The notes under the pieces were generated by a model, which was given only the letters and a program-made list of their open reading frames with translations, was not told the origin of the DNA and ran no database searches. A stretch of DNA of 64,000 nt from NCBI GenBank assembly GCA_000469685.2, contig LS997562.1, forward strand, positions 33,935,715 to 33,999,714, read 5' to 3'. Source of the DNA: Haemonchus contortus (taxonomy: Eukaryota; Nematoda; Chromadorea; Rhabditida; Trichostrongylidae). Position 1 is the first letter of the stretch. The number at the start of each line of letters is the position of its first letter. Shown here in pieces: positions 13,563-26,284 of this stretch. Position numbers and translations under genes: made by a program.

Positions 13563-14582
13563 ACAACAGTACTTCTCTTCCCGGCTCATTACGTCGTCCA
13601 TTCTAGCGTTGTCGTCGTTTCACATCTCGCGGCACTTGTTGCATGATAACTGCAATACCATGACGCCCCTTTACAAGGTAGAATTACTCTACCCTAACTA
13701 GGTTATCCAGGCGTCTTACCCTGCCATACTGTTACATGGTGACTCTTCATGTATTACTGTTGACTGATTCATGTTTAGATAAACTTTACTTGATCACTTT
13801 TACTTTCTCAAAACATGTAGCTGTATTCACTTGCTCTGATTCTGTTTAACGGAATTCCCTACTATTTTGTAGTTGGTTACGGTAACCATCTTTCTGTGCA
13901 ACTGTGTTGTTACGAGTAACGAATGAATTGTTCTATTTCCAATGTTTTTCTTCAGAAAATAACGAAATCTCTCAAGCCAGAGGAACATTTGGTAACTCCC
14001 AGTTCTTTTTTAACTGAAATTTGTAGGTAATTTTCTATAGAATCGATACCAACCGTCTCGTACCGTGAGAGACTTGAGGAGGACGGAACTTGTCCGTGGG
14101 ACCGGTACCTGCATGTGTCTATACCCTTGATCTTCACGGTCGCAGCGGAGCTATAGGACTGTGGGATCTCCGGGGCATATTTTATCAGAACACAGTTAGA
14201 TCGTTCATAGAGATGCTGACTCTATACTTACACTTGAAGGACTGGTGGTGGTAGTTGTTTTTGCGGTAGAAAGTTTTCGATGAGAAAATCGAAAACCGCT
14301 CCATCATCACAAATTCAACAGTAGGAAATTCGAGGGAGTGGCCAAGCATCGATTGGACAGACAGTATGTGAAACCGCAACGTTATAGAGGACGTTGCAAC
14401 ATATTACTCCTCTCCTTCTCCCCTGAATCTTTCCTTCTCTTCCTGCCTTCGCATCCAATGAAGCAGCCCACTACCTGGACGTTCCAGAAACCGTCCGGGG
14501 GTGGCCCGGACGCATCATATACAAAAGTATTTCTTCAAATTATGCGTGACAGAAAAGAAAATTCATTTACTCAGATGGTTGG
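13563..14582. other. Calponin-like 3' flank, no gene
   Basis: This should hold the 3' UTR of the calponin-like gene. I do not see a clear AATAAA signal. A GC-rich hairpin (cgtccggg, 5-base loop, cccggacg) lies at about 14490-14511. An open frame of 134 codons at 14338-14742 runs into the next SINE copy and is not considered real. Confidence 0.4.
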
Positions 14583-14817
14583 TTCAAATCGTAGTGCCGT
14601 ATTGAATGCGTATTTGGCCAGTACTATGGCTTGCGGAAGCCAGCCGAAGCACTTACTAGCCAGTGCTTCTTCTTTCCGAACGGTTCTACTACTACGAATT
14701 AAGCGACCTCTGAGGGATATAAGGCAAGGTTGGTCCACATGAATATCGATCCAGGATTCGAACCCGTGAACATGTGTGTGTGATAGTGCGTTAATTGCCA
14801 CTATGCCACCTCTGCCA
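14583..14817 (-). repeat. tRNA-derived SINE copy, minus orientation
   Basis: Segments in order: 'aatcgtagtgccgtattgaa', 'ggaagccagcc', 'gcgacctctgaggg', the B box region 'ggattcgaaccc' and the head 'ccactatgccacctctgcc'. The same order occurs in the copies at 15319 and 29986. Confidence 0.75.
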
Positions 14818-15318
14818 AACCTTGGAGACGCAAAGCATAAAGGGATTGTTCACAGAAATAAAGGAATTGTCTCTTTGAAGGCCGACTCAGATATTTTGTT
14901 ATTGGTTAAAAAATTGCGACGGATCGAAAATACTCAAGATAGGTCACGTAATCATGCGGAGGCCAGTTCTTTGAGATATGTTCGGAGTCATGAGGTCGGT
15001 GACATCAGCGAAGCTAGACTGAAGCCGGTATAATTGCCGACTCTCGATCTTGGCTTTCTACTTGGCGCGTGACATCCGCTCAAGTGGCGCTGGAAGGTAT
15101 AGACCAGATGCTGGGTTCTTCATTCATCCGACTTCCTCTTTATCTCAAATATAACTCCTAGATAGAATGGAGAAGTGCTTTGAATAGGGGAATTCACTGG
15201 TCTGCAGGCCATCACCAACAGTTTCTAATCGACAAAGCTAGAGTGGTATCAAAAGATGTGAATGGATGAATGACATCATTCAATACTCTCATATTCCATA
15301 AAGGATAAGGGACAAAGT
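14818..15318. other. No gene between two SINE copies
   Basis: Noncoding, no structure recognised. The next SINE copy starts at its T-rich 3' end. Confidence 0.45.
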
Positions 15319-15599
15319 TTTTGGCGTTAATCAATCCCGTCTGAGGGATGCGCCCCCGCACTCGACTTCTATTCAGAATCGTAGTGGCGTGATGAGTGCG
15401 TATGTGGCCTATACAATGATTTGCGGTGGCCAGCCGATGTAGAAGTCAGTGCTTTTATCCTCCCAGGCGGGTCTGGTACCAATTCACCGACCTCGGAGGG
15501 ATGGAAGGCTTGGTTGGCCTAGGCGACCATCGATCCGGGATTCGAACCCCTAACCGTGCGTGTGACATAGTGCGCCGCTTGCCACTACACCGCCTCCGC
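15319..15599 (-). repeat. Full-length tRNA-derived SINE copy (best in window)
   Basis: On the minus strand the head reads GCGGAGGCGGTGTAGTGGC, which contains an A-box-like TGTAGTGG, and further on a perfect B box GGTTCGAATCC. The tail ends with a strand complementary to 'ttttggcgttaatcaatccc'. The approximately 280-bp length, tRNA-like head, unrelated body and fixed tail make this a tRNA-derived SINE, not a tRNA gene. At least eleven related copies or fragments occur in the window. Confidence 0.85.
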
Positions 15600-16612
15600 T
15601 CTTAACTTTTACTCTTAACCCTTACGAAGTTGTTATAAAAATTTATTAGCTAACGTTTCAGTGATATCACCTTCGACAGAGCCAGAAAATGGATCCAAAA
15701 AATTTCGTGGATATTAGATCAAAGGCCTCCACAACTTTGCGGAAGTTTGAGATCCCCCAGGGCACTAACTAACCTAAAGAAGGGGCACTCTCCGTTACTT
15801 CCTGGACCCTTGAAATCACCCAGCAGCCGATAGTGGGACTAGGTCAGCTGGGCTCGGTCTTCATCGGAACTGTTACCCACCAGTATTTTTCTAAAGAAGT
15901 ATACTTCACAAGAGTTCATTCCAACAAGTCGTTTATTGCACAACTTCATTAAGATCTGCACGAGGCATGAGGAAGCAATAATTTGTTAGCACAAAAAGTT
16001 GGGCAGAGATGGTGATGTAGTCAGAAATGTGGTATTTTACGAGCGATAAATTCGGGTCCCTGGCAAAATTCGAGGAGTAGGGCTCAAAGACCCTCTACAA
16101 CCTCGAAGCTCTGCATCCCCTCTAGATTTTCTAGTTCTAGATTTCTGCCCTCCCCTAGATGTCTATCTCTCTCGTGACGAGGGTTTAATTTGAATTAATC
16201 GATGGAGACCTCTCCTGCTAGTCTCCTTACTTCAGAAAATTATGGATGAGGCCACCCATTGTTTTCGAAAATCCGAATCTTTACCGATGACCCCGCTCAT
16301 TTCTACAACGTGGTGAGCCTAGAGGCCGAAAGACCGAGCCTTTGAGAGCTTCGAGCCTCCAGTGCCAAGTTTGCCTATGGCTTCCCTACAAAATCACTTT
16401 AGGTTACTAAATAACTGGACCACGATCGCACGAACTCTGCCTTCAATACAAAAAACACAGATCAAGTTCTTGAGTAAAACAATATTACGACTGAATTTGA
16501 CAATATTAACATCAAGTCTGCCTCAAAGTTTCGAAAGAATCGATAACGCGTAACAGCATAATTAAATGATATGAAAAACATTCGGAGAAAACATGGAGAG
16601 TTTTATAGTTAC

Positions 16613-16658
16613 TGTGGGAGGCATTTACCGTTACTAAGGTAGTATCCAGTGCAGCATT
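16613..16658 (-). other. Candidate small exon encoding a CC-x-GY-x-x-x-x-G-x-C motif
   Basis: The minus strand has an acceptor (attctgcag), then CCTGYYLSNGKCLP, then a donor GTAACT. The paired-cysteine pattern fits a small secreted disulfide module and could belong to the astacin C-terminus. The reading phase cannot be joined to the exons I resolved, so this is unproven. Confidence 0.25.
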
Positions 16659-17270
16659 CTGCAGAATTTTCGTTGGAAGAAGGTGAAGGAGGGGGTTCGT
16701 TCCGTTTGAGTTTATCACCTTTCCAACCTAGAGTAATCGTGAGAAGGGAAGTTGGGCACTCATATTTGAATCTCCTAAAATACAGTTCCATTGATTCATG
16801 AACTTTACTTTCGCGGAAAGTTTTCAATAAACATGTCTCCCGGTCGAAAACCGTTGACTGTCTTGTTATTATATTACGCTTTTTCTCCGAAATGGTGTCA
16901 TCAAAGCAGCATCAGTGAGAGAGGATGATACCAAGTAATAAAGTATGATAACAAGAGTAAAAGGAAGGGGACACTGAATCTGTAACACCGTACTTTTCAC
17001 ATTAACCCTGGAGCCCCGGCACTACAGTATGTTTTGGGTGAGGCGATGAAATCAGAGGAGTAGTCTGAGAGAAAGTGATAACAGCTTATATATACTGATA
17101 AAGAGGGATGTGAAGAAGAAGCACCTATAGAAAAGAAGAAGAATGAGAAAAAAAGAACGACCTCACAAGAAAGTTCAGCTAAAGTGAAATTTTGTGTAAT
17201 CAACTGCAGCGAGGATGCGCCAGGCGTTTATACTTGCAATAGAAAATTTGGGGTTTACCAAAAAATGAAC

Positions 17271-17406
17271 TCACTTCTCACAGATACCAAACCGTGAAGA
17301 CGACATCGTTTCGGTTGATGTTTTCAACGTCAACGCATTTTTCTCAGAGAAATCCACGCTGTCTTTGACATTACGAGGTGATCGACGTGGATTATCACCA
17401 GAACCT
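17271..17406 (-). other. Candidate exon of unknown identity
   Basis: The minus strand has a strong acceptor (ttcgattacag), an open frame of about 44 codons starting SGDNPRRSPRNVKDSVDF and ending RFGICE, and a donor GTGAGT. It has no recognised domain. It needs an entry phase different from the one left by the TSP1 exon at 19107, so any link needs another exon between them. Confidence 0.3.
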
Positions 17407-19106
17407 GTAATCGAAAAAAAAGAAATTATAATCGAAATTTGAACATAATAAATTAATTGATACTTATAGGTGCCCATACTAGGCGCTACAATCGGGCAGT
17501 GCAGCCTCTCTGATGCGGTAATATCTTGCAAGAAATCCCATTGTCTTTTTTACCATCTCATTTGAATCAAAAAAAGTTGCTTGTAGAGCTTGGTGATTTT
17601 GTAAAGGTTAGTTATTGAGGACGTAGAGGTAAAGTAGCTACAAAAGCGTTGATAAATTTATATCTCATAAAAAAGGGATCACGCTAGCGATAGTTACTCT
17701 GCAAGAAAAGGAAAGAATAAAGCAACAGAAATTGTTCCCCTATGATTGTTCAGCTTATTTTTGCATTTTACTATCAAAGCTTTCTTTAGCATTGATGCTG
17801 CATCCGCCACATAGCCGTGCCATTCGAATACTACTAACTCAGGTCGTTGTGGAACTTTTTGAATGAGAAAAGCGTTTTTAGCCCAAAAATAGCTAGAAGT
17901 TTCACGAAAGGGGATCTATTGACTTCACTATAAGGATGGTAAAAGATTATCAAACGAAATGAGCTATATATCATCGTCAACTCCAACTCCGTTCATCAAC
18001 AGAAAACTTCTTTTGGAACTCTCACAAACCCCAGATATTTCCCGTGCGACCCTATAATCTCAGCTGTGAAATAGATATACCAGGGCAATCAGAAAAAAAA
18101 TACGAAAGTGATAAGTTTTTTTTACATCACCCCAATGCTCTTAAAGAGGAAATGAGTAAAACAAAGAAGGTTACAGTCGCAACGGGTCGGAAACACTCAC
18201 AAGTGACTAAACCGAAACTGATTAATTGAATAGAACCTAAAATGAACAACTCTGAACTGTCCTTTTTCGATGACAACTTTTTAGTGCAAACTTATGCTCG
18301 TACTGCCTGGCAACTTACTTAGTGCTTGGTCACCAAATGTCATCCTATCGACCAGATAACATGGAAGCAGAATTCGTCCATTGCAACTTCCAATGACCTT
18401 AGTGACTGGACACGGCTGTGTGTTGCAATGTTCTCTTTGATGTTCGCTTCCTCTATAAAAATGAAGCGTTTGATTGATTTGGTTTGCAACGGCCGAATTG
18501 GGGAATTTTTTAAAATGAATTTTCAGTTATGGGGTGGGGTCATAAGGCAGAAGGAATTTTAGTAGCTGAATGTGAAGCTCAACGTTAGTCACCCCTTCAT
18601 ACCACCCTATCATGATGGATGAAGGGACCTTTGCAATGAAAACCATCTAGAGGTGACGAGAGATACATACAGCATGGTACTAAAACAGATTCGGATCTAC
18701 ACACAGCTTTGTAAGGGATGAGCTCACCACATCGACCCTTGTCGTAGCTGTTTTTACCTTTGTCCTTTTTCTACTAGCTAAGCAACAATCCGAGTAATGA
18801 TAGGAAGTTTGTTGACGCTTTTTTCAGGGTGCATTCTTTGCCTGGTGCCCAAATGGTTCTAGTGAGTCTGGCAAATGCGAATTTTTCGAAATTCTGGCTG
18901 ATGATGCTTGTCTTGATCCAGCCACGCTGAGAGTTTTCTTAGCGTCGGCATATACGACTCCAATCCATCCCACTCTCTGACAACAGAAACAAGACGCTTC
19001 AAAAATAGTTCTCAGGTTCCCTTTTGATCGCTTTTCATCAACTTTTCTTTCAGTTCGGATGTTTTGAATTTTTCGGCTTGTTCAGGAAAGAAGGAAGGAA
19101 ACTCAC

Positions 19107-19848
19107 GGGCATACTCGGTTTCCTCCGTAACAGCCACGTACACGAGTGCGAAAGCCGCATCCTCCACACGATTGACTGCATTCCGACCACTGACCCCATA
19201 TGCCCCAGCTTGCAGTCTTGAATAGAAAAAAGTTCTTCCCCAGATGCATGTGTATTCCAACATTCCTTCACTAGGATGAATTCAAAAAAGGTTAAGAAAA
19301 AAACAGTTAGAAAATGAAAATGGGATTTGCTAGTTTTCCTCAGTTCCTTTGCAAGTAATTGTTGACAAATAATTCGAATCCTACAAGGGATTCTATAGTG
19401 TTGAATGATTAATGATTAGATTCAAAAAATAAAAATATTACAATAGAAAGAAAATATTGATTAATTCTGTTACGACAACTGTTATCAGAGTAACAGTATC
19501 AACGCCAGTATTAACATTAATGCGCTCCTGTTGCCTCCGGACCCACGTACTCCGGAATATTACGTAAAATTACAAAATTACAATAACTTCGAACTGTAAA
19601 AAAAACAGTAATAATATGGAAAACAATAATATTAATATAATAGTAATAGCCATAATAATAACATTATTAGTAACTATTGATAATTAGATAGAACAGTAAT
19701 GAAATAAGTCCGTCATGCGTGCAATTACGTCGCATAGTAATAATATAATAATAATAATTGAGCAAATTTGAATAGAAGTCAAATTTAAACTACAGTCGCG
19801 TCTAGTGAAATAAGAGTGACAGTAATTTTGATATTAAGGACAGTAATA

Positions 19849-19941
<93 letters not shown>

Positions 19942-22900
19942 GTAGTAATAGTAATAGTAATAATAATAAGGATATTTCGAAATGCTGCTATCTCTGAGCT
20001 TCATTCCAACTTGTTTTTCATGTGTATTTTCGAAGCTCTTGATACTCCACTTTATTGGTTAGCTTTCGGCAATGCCCCTTCAGACCTTACTTTATTACAT
20101 ATACATAGTTGCAAACGATCAGTCAACAATCAGTTACTACATAGAACACATCGATCCTATTAGGTTGAGTCATAAGTCCTCGGACAATGTGATAGTGATG
20201 ACTTCTAGCGATCATAACTAGGGAAAGAGGTGACGAAAATGAACGTGCGAGGCATTGTTAGATAAACTATGGAAAGCTCTTTCGAACGCATACTAGAAAA
20301 GGCACCTAACTGTTTCCATTCCAGCAACTGTGCCTCATGATTTCATGCCGTCGCAACTCCACATCCGCAACACCATCATATTTATTTTTTTATCTGGCCA
20401 TGAACCCCGGCAATCGATAGAGGCATGAAGGACGTTCACAAGCAGGAGGTGTACAATTTACAAGTGGCACTAGAAGTTCGCATCGGGCGACTATTCCATC
20501 GAAGATGGAGACCGTCCGGGATGCCCAATGGTGTTGGATTTGGACGTGCTGCGAAGCCAGGTATAAGCCGATCCGCATCAAACTACTCGTGAAGTGGCAG
20601 CCACCCTTGGGGAGTCAGTCCACAGTTCTTCGTGAATTGATGTCAATCGACAAGGTGCGAAAGCTCGCTCCATAGATGCTTCATGCTTTGAAGCAGTAAC
20701 AGTGACATAGACCGCCGCGACGACGTGGCACTTTCTCTCCTCACGCTCAAGGGCACCACACGTGGCTCGAGTACCTAGTCACCAGGGGTGCAAAGTCGAA
20801 CCTCTACTCTAACGTTCACCGGCGTGCTCAATGGATTGACAAAGGTGCGCATGCAGAAGACTCCCCCAAACCCAACGTACACGTCAAGGAGGTTGTGCTT
20901 TGATTCTGGTGGAGCGCTCTCCGTGCCGAATAATGGGAGCTGCTAGACAAGGATGCACAGAGACCGAACACGTCTACATTACGCAACTGAGGAATTTGAA
21001 GGCGAATCCCGAAGCTACACGTCCACAGCAGCACAAAGTTTACTTCCAGCACGACAACGCTCGCCCTCACATTGCAAGAACGACCAAAACTGAACTGACG
21101 AATTTCGGCAGGACAACTTTACCACGCCAACCATGTTCCTCAGACATGGATCCCTCGTATTACCACCTTTTTCCCCATCTTTAACGTCATCTGGATGGTC
21201 AGGACTTTCATTTCCGCGACGACATCAAAATGACAATGGTGCAGTTCTCCAAGGGCCAGCTCCCAGCGTTCTAAAGCAAGGACATCTACGATCTGCCTAA
21301 GCATTGGCAGAAAACCATCGATGCCAATGGGGCATATTTCACATGATTCGCTATTCTCGTTAAAAAATTGTAAGATAAATATTATCGTTGCCAATTTGTC
21401 CGAGGACTTATGACTCAACCTAATATCAAACCAACCGGAAATGTTGGGCAAGAGGGGAGTGAACCTATTGGCGGGGAACTTGAAAGAAAAATGAGACCGC
21501 TCTTCTCCCGAGGCGACGGAGTGTTATCATTCAATCAGTCTCAGGAGGTCACGCATCTCCTCCTCTGCGTTGATTTCCGGTCGGATACGGTATATTTCCC
21601 GTGCCTCAATGATTTTCCTTTGCAGAGGCCGTACCAATATCTATGTAAAACTCTCACATCGAAAGATGGAGCGTTCTCCTTCTCGTGCCTGAGTGTACGG
21701 TCGCTGGAAAAGCTGCTGTGTGGGTAGGCAGCGGGATTAGCCAACGCTCTTCTATGTTGGTCCAGGCGGATCTTCAAGGGTCTCGCGGTCTCCCCACGTA
21801 CTTCTCCCCACATCCTCCGCATTGAATCAATTAGACGGTGCCTTGAAGCTCGCAGATCTTCTCAGATGTACAGTAGCGACAAGACTGCTCGCGGCACCGT
21901 TTTTCGTAGATTCGAGAAGATGTCAAGAAATCCCTCAGTGTAGGGGAGGTCGGAAAACAAGTCGAACAGGAAGCTAGGAGTTCTTCACGACGTGTTCACT
22001 TCACGTGCCATTTTGTCATTAACGAAAGGCAGTATCTTTCTCTATATCGAAAGATCTGCGAGCTTCAAGGCACCGTCTACTTGATTCAATGCGGAGGATG
22101 TGGGGAGCAGTACGTGGGGGAGACCGCGAGACCCTTGAAAATCAGCCTGGACGAACATAGAAGAGCGTTGGCAATCCCGCTGCCTACCCACACAATAGCT
22201 TTTCCAGGCACCGTACACTCAGGCACGAGAGAGAGAACGCTCCATCTTTCGATATGAGAGTTTTACATAGATATTTGGTACGGCCTCCGGAAAGGAAAAT
22301 CATTGAGGCACGGGAAATATACCGTATCCGACCGAAAATCAACGCAAAGGAGGAGATGCATGACCTCCTGAGACTGATTGAATGATAACACTCCGTCGCC
22401 TCAGGAGAAGAGCGGTCTCATTTTTCTTTCAAGTTCCAAGCCAATAGGTCCACTCCCCTCTTCCCCAACTTTTCCGGTTGGTTTGATAGGATCGATGTGT
22501 TCTATGTAGTAACTGGTTGTTGACTGATCGTTTGCAACTATGTATAGTAAAGTTAAGGTCTGAAGGGGCATTACATGCCGAAGGCTAACCAATAAAGTGG
22601 AGTATCAAGAGCTTCGATAATACACATGAAAAATAATAATGATAATAATAATAACAATAATAGTAATAATAATATTAATAATAATTTTAAAATAATAATA
22701 ATAGCAATGATAATAGTCAATAATAATAATAGCAATAATACTTATAGATATCTGAATAAAGTATCACCTGTATCACCTGCCGTCCCGTCGATGTCCATTT
22801 CGAGCGGGCGCCAGTAACGTCTCCATTGGTCGCTGTCACGAGCCAGAGTGGTCCACTGAATCGCTCCAGGAACACGAGGTTCAACATCCCTTTCGTTCAG

Positions 22901-25900
22901 AGCTTTCGTGAAGAAGTCTGACCATCTCGTTGGCGGCCGTCCTGGAGTTCGTTTGATGTCTCGAGGGATCCAGTCAGTAACCGCCCTGGTCCAACGGTCA
23001 TCACTATATCGCATAACGTGTCCGGCCCACCTGATCTTCGATTTCTTGGCGTAGTCAACGGCATCCCTGATCTTCGTTCGTTGACGGAGCTCGAAACTCC
23101 GGATTCCCTTCTGCACTTGCGTGTACAGGGAAATTCCGAGCATCGTCCTTTCCAAAGCGCGTTGAGCAACGCTGACAGCATGCTCATCCTGCTTTCGTAG
23201 AGTCCAAGTCTCTGAGGCGTACGTCAAAGCAGGAAGAACAGCAGTGTCGAAAAGGTGAGCGCCGAGCCGGATGTTCTTTGTCTTCTTCACTACTCCCTCG
23301 ATATTCTTAAATGCTCCCCACGCAGCGCGTTTCCTTCTGCACAGCTCCGGAGCTAGGTCGTTCATCATGTTGACTTCCCGACCTAGATACACATAGCTAG
23401 AGCATTCGGAGATATTCTTTCCGTTTAGCGTGAAGGGAGCATCAGGTACCGAACCGTTTTTCATGAACATCGTCTTCGTTAAGTTCAGTCTCAATCCGAT
23501 CTTTCCACAAGCATTGTCAAACTCGGCCAGCATTCGTTCCGCCTGCTCGATGTTCGGTGTTATGAGAACGATGTCGTCTGCAAAGCGGAGGTGATGTAGA
23601 TAGCGGCCGTCGACCTTCACTCCCAAGTCTTCCCATTCCAAATGACGCATGATATTCTCGAGAGCGGCACTGAAAAGTTTGGGCGATATGGTATCGCCCT
23701 GCCGGACACCTCTCCTCACGTTGATAATGACTTCCTTGTAGAATGGTGAAATCCTGGTCGTAAAGTTGTCGTAGAGCTCACGAAGCATCCTTATATATTG
23801 AGTAGGAACACCTCGGTTGCCCAGGGCTTCGATTACCGCTTCTGTCTCGACAGTGTCAAAGGCTTTCTTCAAATCGATGAACGTAAGACATATCTGCTTT
23901 GTACTGTCGCGATACTTCAATGAGCCTTGTAAGGGTGTGGATATGATCGATTGTACGGAAACCTCTCCGAAACCCTGCTTGCTCGCATGGCTGTCCTTCA
24001 TCTAATATTCTGCCAATCCTGTTTAGAATGACACGAGTGAAAAGCTTGTAGATTACGGACAGCAGGCAGATTGGGCGATAATTGCCAATATCGTCTGGAT
24101 CTCCCTTTTTGTACAGCAACACAGTCGTGCTAGTTTTCCACAACGTGGGCACTTTGCATTCCGACAAGTACCGCGTGAAGAGCGTAGCCAGAGTTCTGAC
24201 GATGACTTGTGGTATACTCTTTAGATGTTCTGGTTTGATCCTATGGGGATCGGGCGCCGTACAGTTCTTAATCGACATGATGGCATGTCGTATTTCGGAA
24301 GGGAGAACCGAAGGCGGGATATATTTGTCTTGCCTGAGATGGTGGGTAGGCAGGTAGACGTGGCTGTCGAAGAGATCCGAGTAGAAGTCGTAGATGACCT
24401 TCTCCATTGCCCTTCGAGATGCAGTAACTGTTCCGTCAGGACGACGAAGGGAAGTCATCTTGGTCTTGTAGTTGGCGAAGCTCCGTCGGGCTTTGCGAAA
24501 GCACTTTCCGGCCTCGGCGGCTTTGTCCATGACTGCTGCTCTTCTCTCTCAGATTTTCCTTTATCGCTTCTCTGCATAGCTTCGCAAGTTCGGACGCTTG
24601 TTGATGATTGCCTGTAGCTCGCACGATTCCACGCTGGCGTATCAACTCGAGAGTCTTCGAAGAGAGTCGTCTCTTGTCTACTTGTAGACTCTCAGCTTTC
24701 CTAGCGCTATCGTGAAGATGTTCGACGGGCCGGTAGTTTTCGTCATCGATGTTGTCGATAACGGAATTTTCCCATTCACTCGCAAGGGAAGCGAAGTGGT
24801 CTCATTGGGGCTTCGTTTCCTGAACTTCACAGCTCTCTCCCCACGCACTAAGAAGCAGAATGTAGCGCGGAAGAGACGATGGTCCGATCCCGTGTAGAAC
24901 TTCGGAACAACAGCGACGTCGGTCAGGCAAAATCTCCGATTGACGATGATGTGGTCTATTTCATTATGGAACTGTCCACCAGGTGACTCCCATGTCCATC
25001 TTAAATGAGAGGGCTTCTGGAACTGCGAGTTACCATGGATAGTGTGGGTCGTCATGATAAACTCGGACAGCCTTTCACCCTGCTCATTCCATTCCACTCC
25101 ATGAGTCCCGATGTGAAGCTCTTCAGCCGTTCTTCTGGGGCCAATCTTGGCGTTAAAGTCACCGACGATGACCTTGAAGAAAGTGTGGTCTTCTCTGTAG
25201 AGCCTCTCCAGATCCATATAAAACGCTTCCAACTCCTCTTCTTCGTAGCTCGATGTTGGTGCGTAAGCAACGAAGATGGTTAGAGCTGGGGTTGAGCCAC
25301 ATCTTCTTAATCGCAAACGTCCGATTCGGGTTGTTAAGCTTTCGTACGAATCGATGTTCATGGCCAAGTGCGTGTTGACGAGGACACCTACGCCGCCGAC
25401 GCCTTTACTGTCGCATGTTCCAAGGAACAGTTCTTCTCCAGTCTCAAATACAGCGTGCAGCGGGCGATGCCTTCTCGTCTCGGTCAGTCCGATGACGTCG
25501 TACTTGATCTTCCTAGCTTGCATCATCAGGTCTTCTATACACGCTTCCGATGCAAGCGTCCGTGCGTTGAAAGTACAGATCGCCATCTTAGTCCTTCTCC
25601 TTTTGGGCAGCCTGTTTTGGCCCTGAGATTTTAGCAGCCTCTCCCGAGCGGTCCTACCCAACGCTGCCGTATTGGGGGCTCCCTCAGGTTCAGGGGAATG
25701 AGGCCCATTTTTATTACTGTTTCTGGCGGTGAAAGAAAAACCCATCGTGTAGCTTGCCAGGCTCTGACGTGGGGGGTTGGACAAGGGGCTTTGTTTTTGG
25801 AGGCGGCCCCGAATCGCCTCCCAGATACTTCCCAGTGTGAGTTGATCGTCACTTGAATGCAAGCTTTTGGCCGAGTCGATGGGCAGGATACCAACTGCAC

Positions 25901-26228
25901 CCACAGACTCTCCACACACGTATGCGTGGATCGCCTGCGAGGAACAGAGGGTATATCGACCCAGCACAGCAGAACCAAGGAGTCCATCCCCTGAATCCAC
26001 CTGCGTCTCTGGGCAAGTACTGATGACTTTTGGTCGGCGATTAACTCCCCTATCCGCCACCTGGGGACGCCCTACGTAGCCTCGTCACTAACCGGCTGGG
26101 GATCCTTCAGTGAGAGAGAACTCAGTGAAGGAGATCCGTAGATCTGAATAAAGTAATAATAATAAATAAAAACTGAATACAGTCACGTCTAGTAAAATAA
26201 TGGTGATAGTAATTTTAATATTAAGGGC

Positions 26229-26284
<56 letters not shown>

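Larger units (their letters stand above)
15600..19106. other. No resolved gene; probable location of the astacin 3' exons
   Basis: The TSP1 exon of the astacin gene ends at 19107 with a clean donor and an open frame, so at least one more minus-strand exon must lie at lower coordinates. Candidates are listed separately (16613-16658 and 17271-17406). A plus-strand open stretch at 18826-18980, preceded by a strong acceptor (gcttttttcag), encodes several cysteines but I do not recognise it. Confidence 0.4.
22742..26140 (-). mobile_element. RTE-type non-LTR retrotransposon, nearly full length, frameshifted
   Basis: An APE-type endonuclease is followed by a reverse transcriptase in one element of about 3.4 kb on the minus strand, with a TAA/TTA simple-repeat tail at its 3' end. 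Three frameshifts (near 24790, 24550 and 23900) break what should be one long frame. It lies in the same orientation as the astacin gene, inside its intron 14. Such endonuclease-reverse transcriptase copies are abundant in strongylid nematodes. An imperfect hairpin (ccttcagtgag / ctcagtgaagg) at about 26104-26132 lies at the 5' end. Confidence 0.93.

Noticed and set aside
14338..14742. 134-codon plus-strand frame
   Set aside because: It runs into a SINE copy on the opposite strand, has no motif and no splice partners.
15530..15599. tRNA gene suggested by a perfect B box and A-box-like head
   Set aside because: The head is fused to a repeated body of about 200 bp that recurs across the window, so it is a SINE and not a functional tRNA gene.
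19816..20163. 115-codon frame with a long isoleucine run
   Set aside because: It is a translation of the (ATA)n microsatellite plus the Penelope-like 3' UTR.
20390..21070. Minus-strand frames of 63-103 codons over 20390-21451
   Set aside because: They are antisense to mariner A.
24082..25634. Several plus-strand frames of 90-130 codons
   Set aside because: They are shadows of the LINE coding region on the minus strand.
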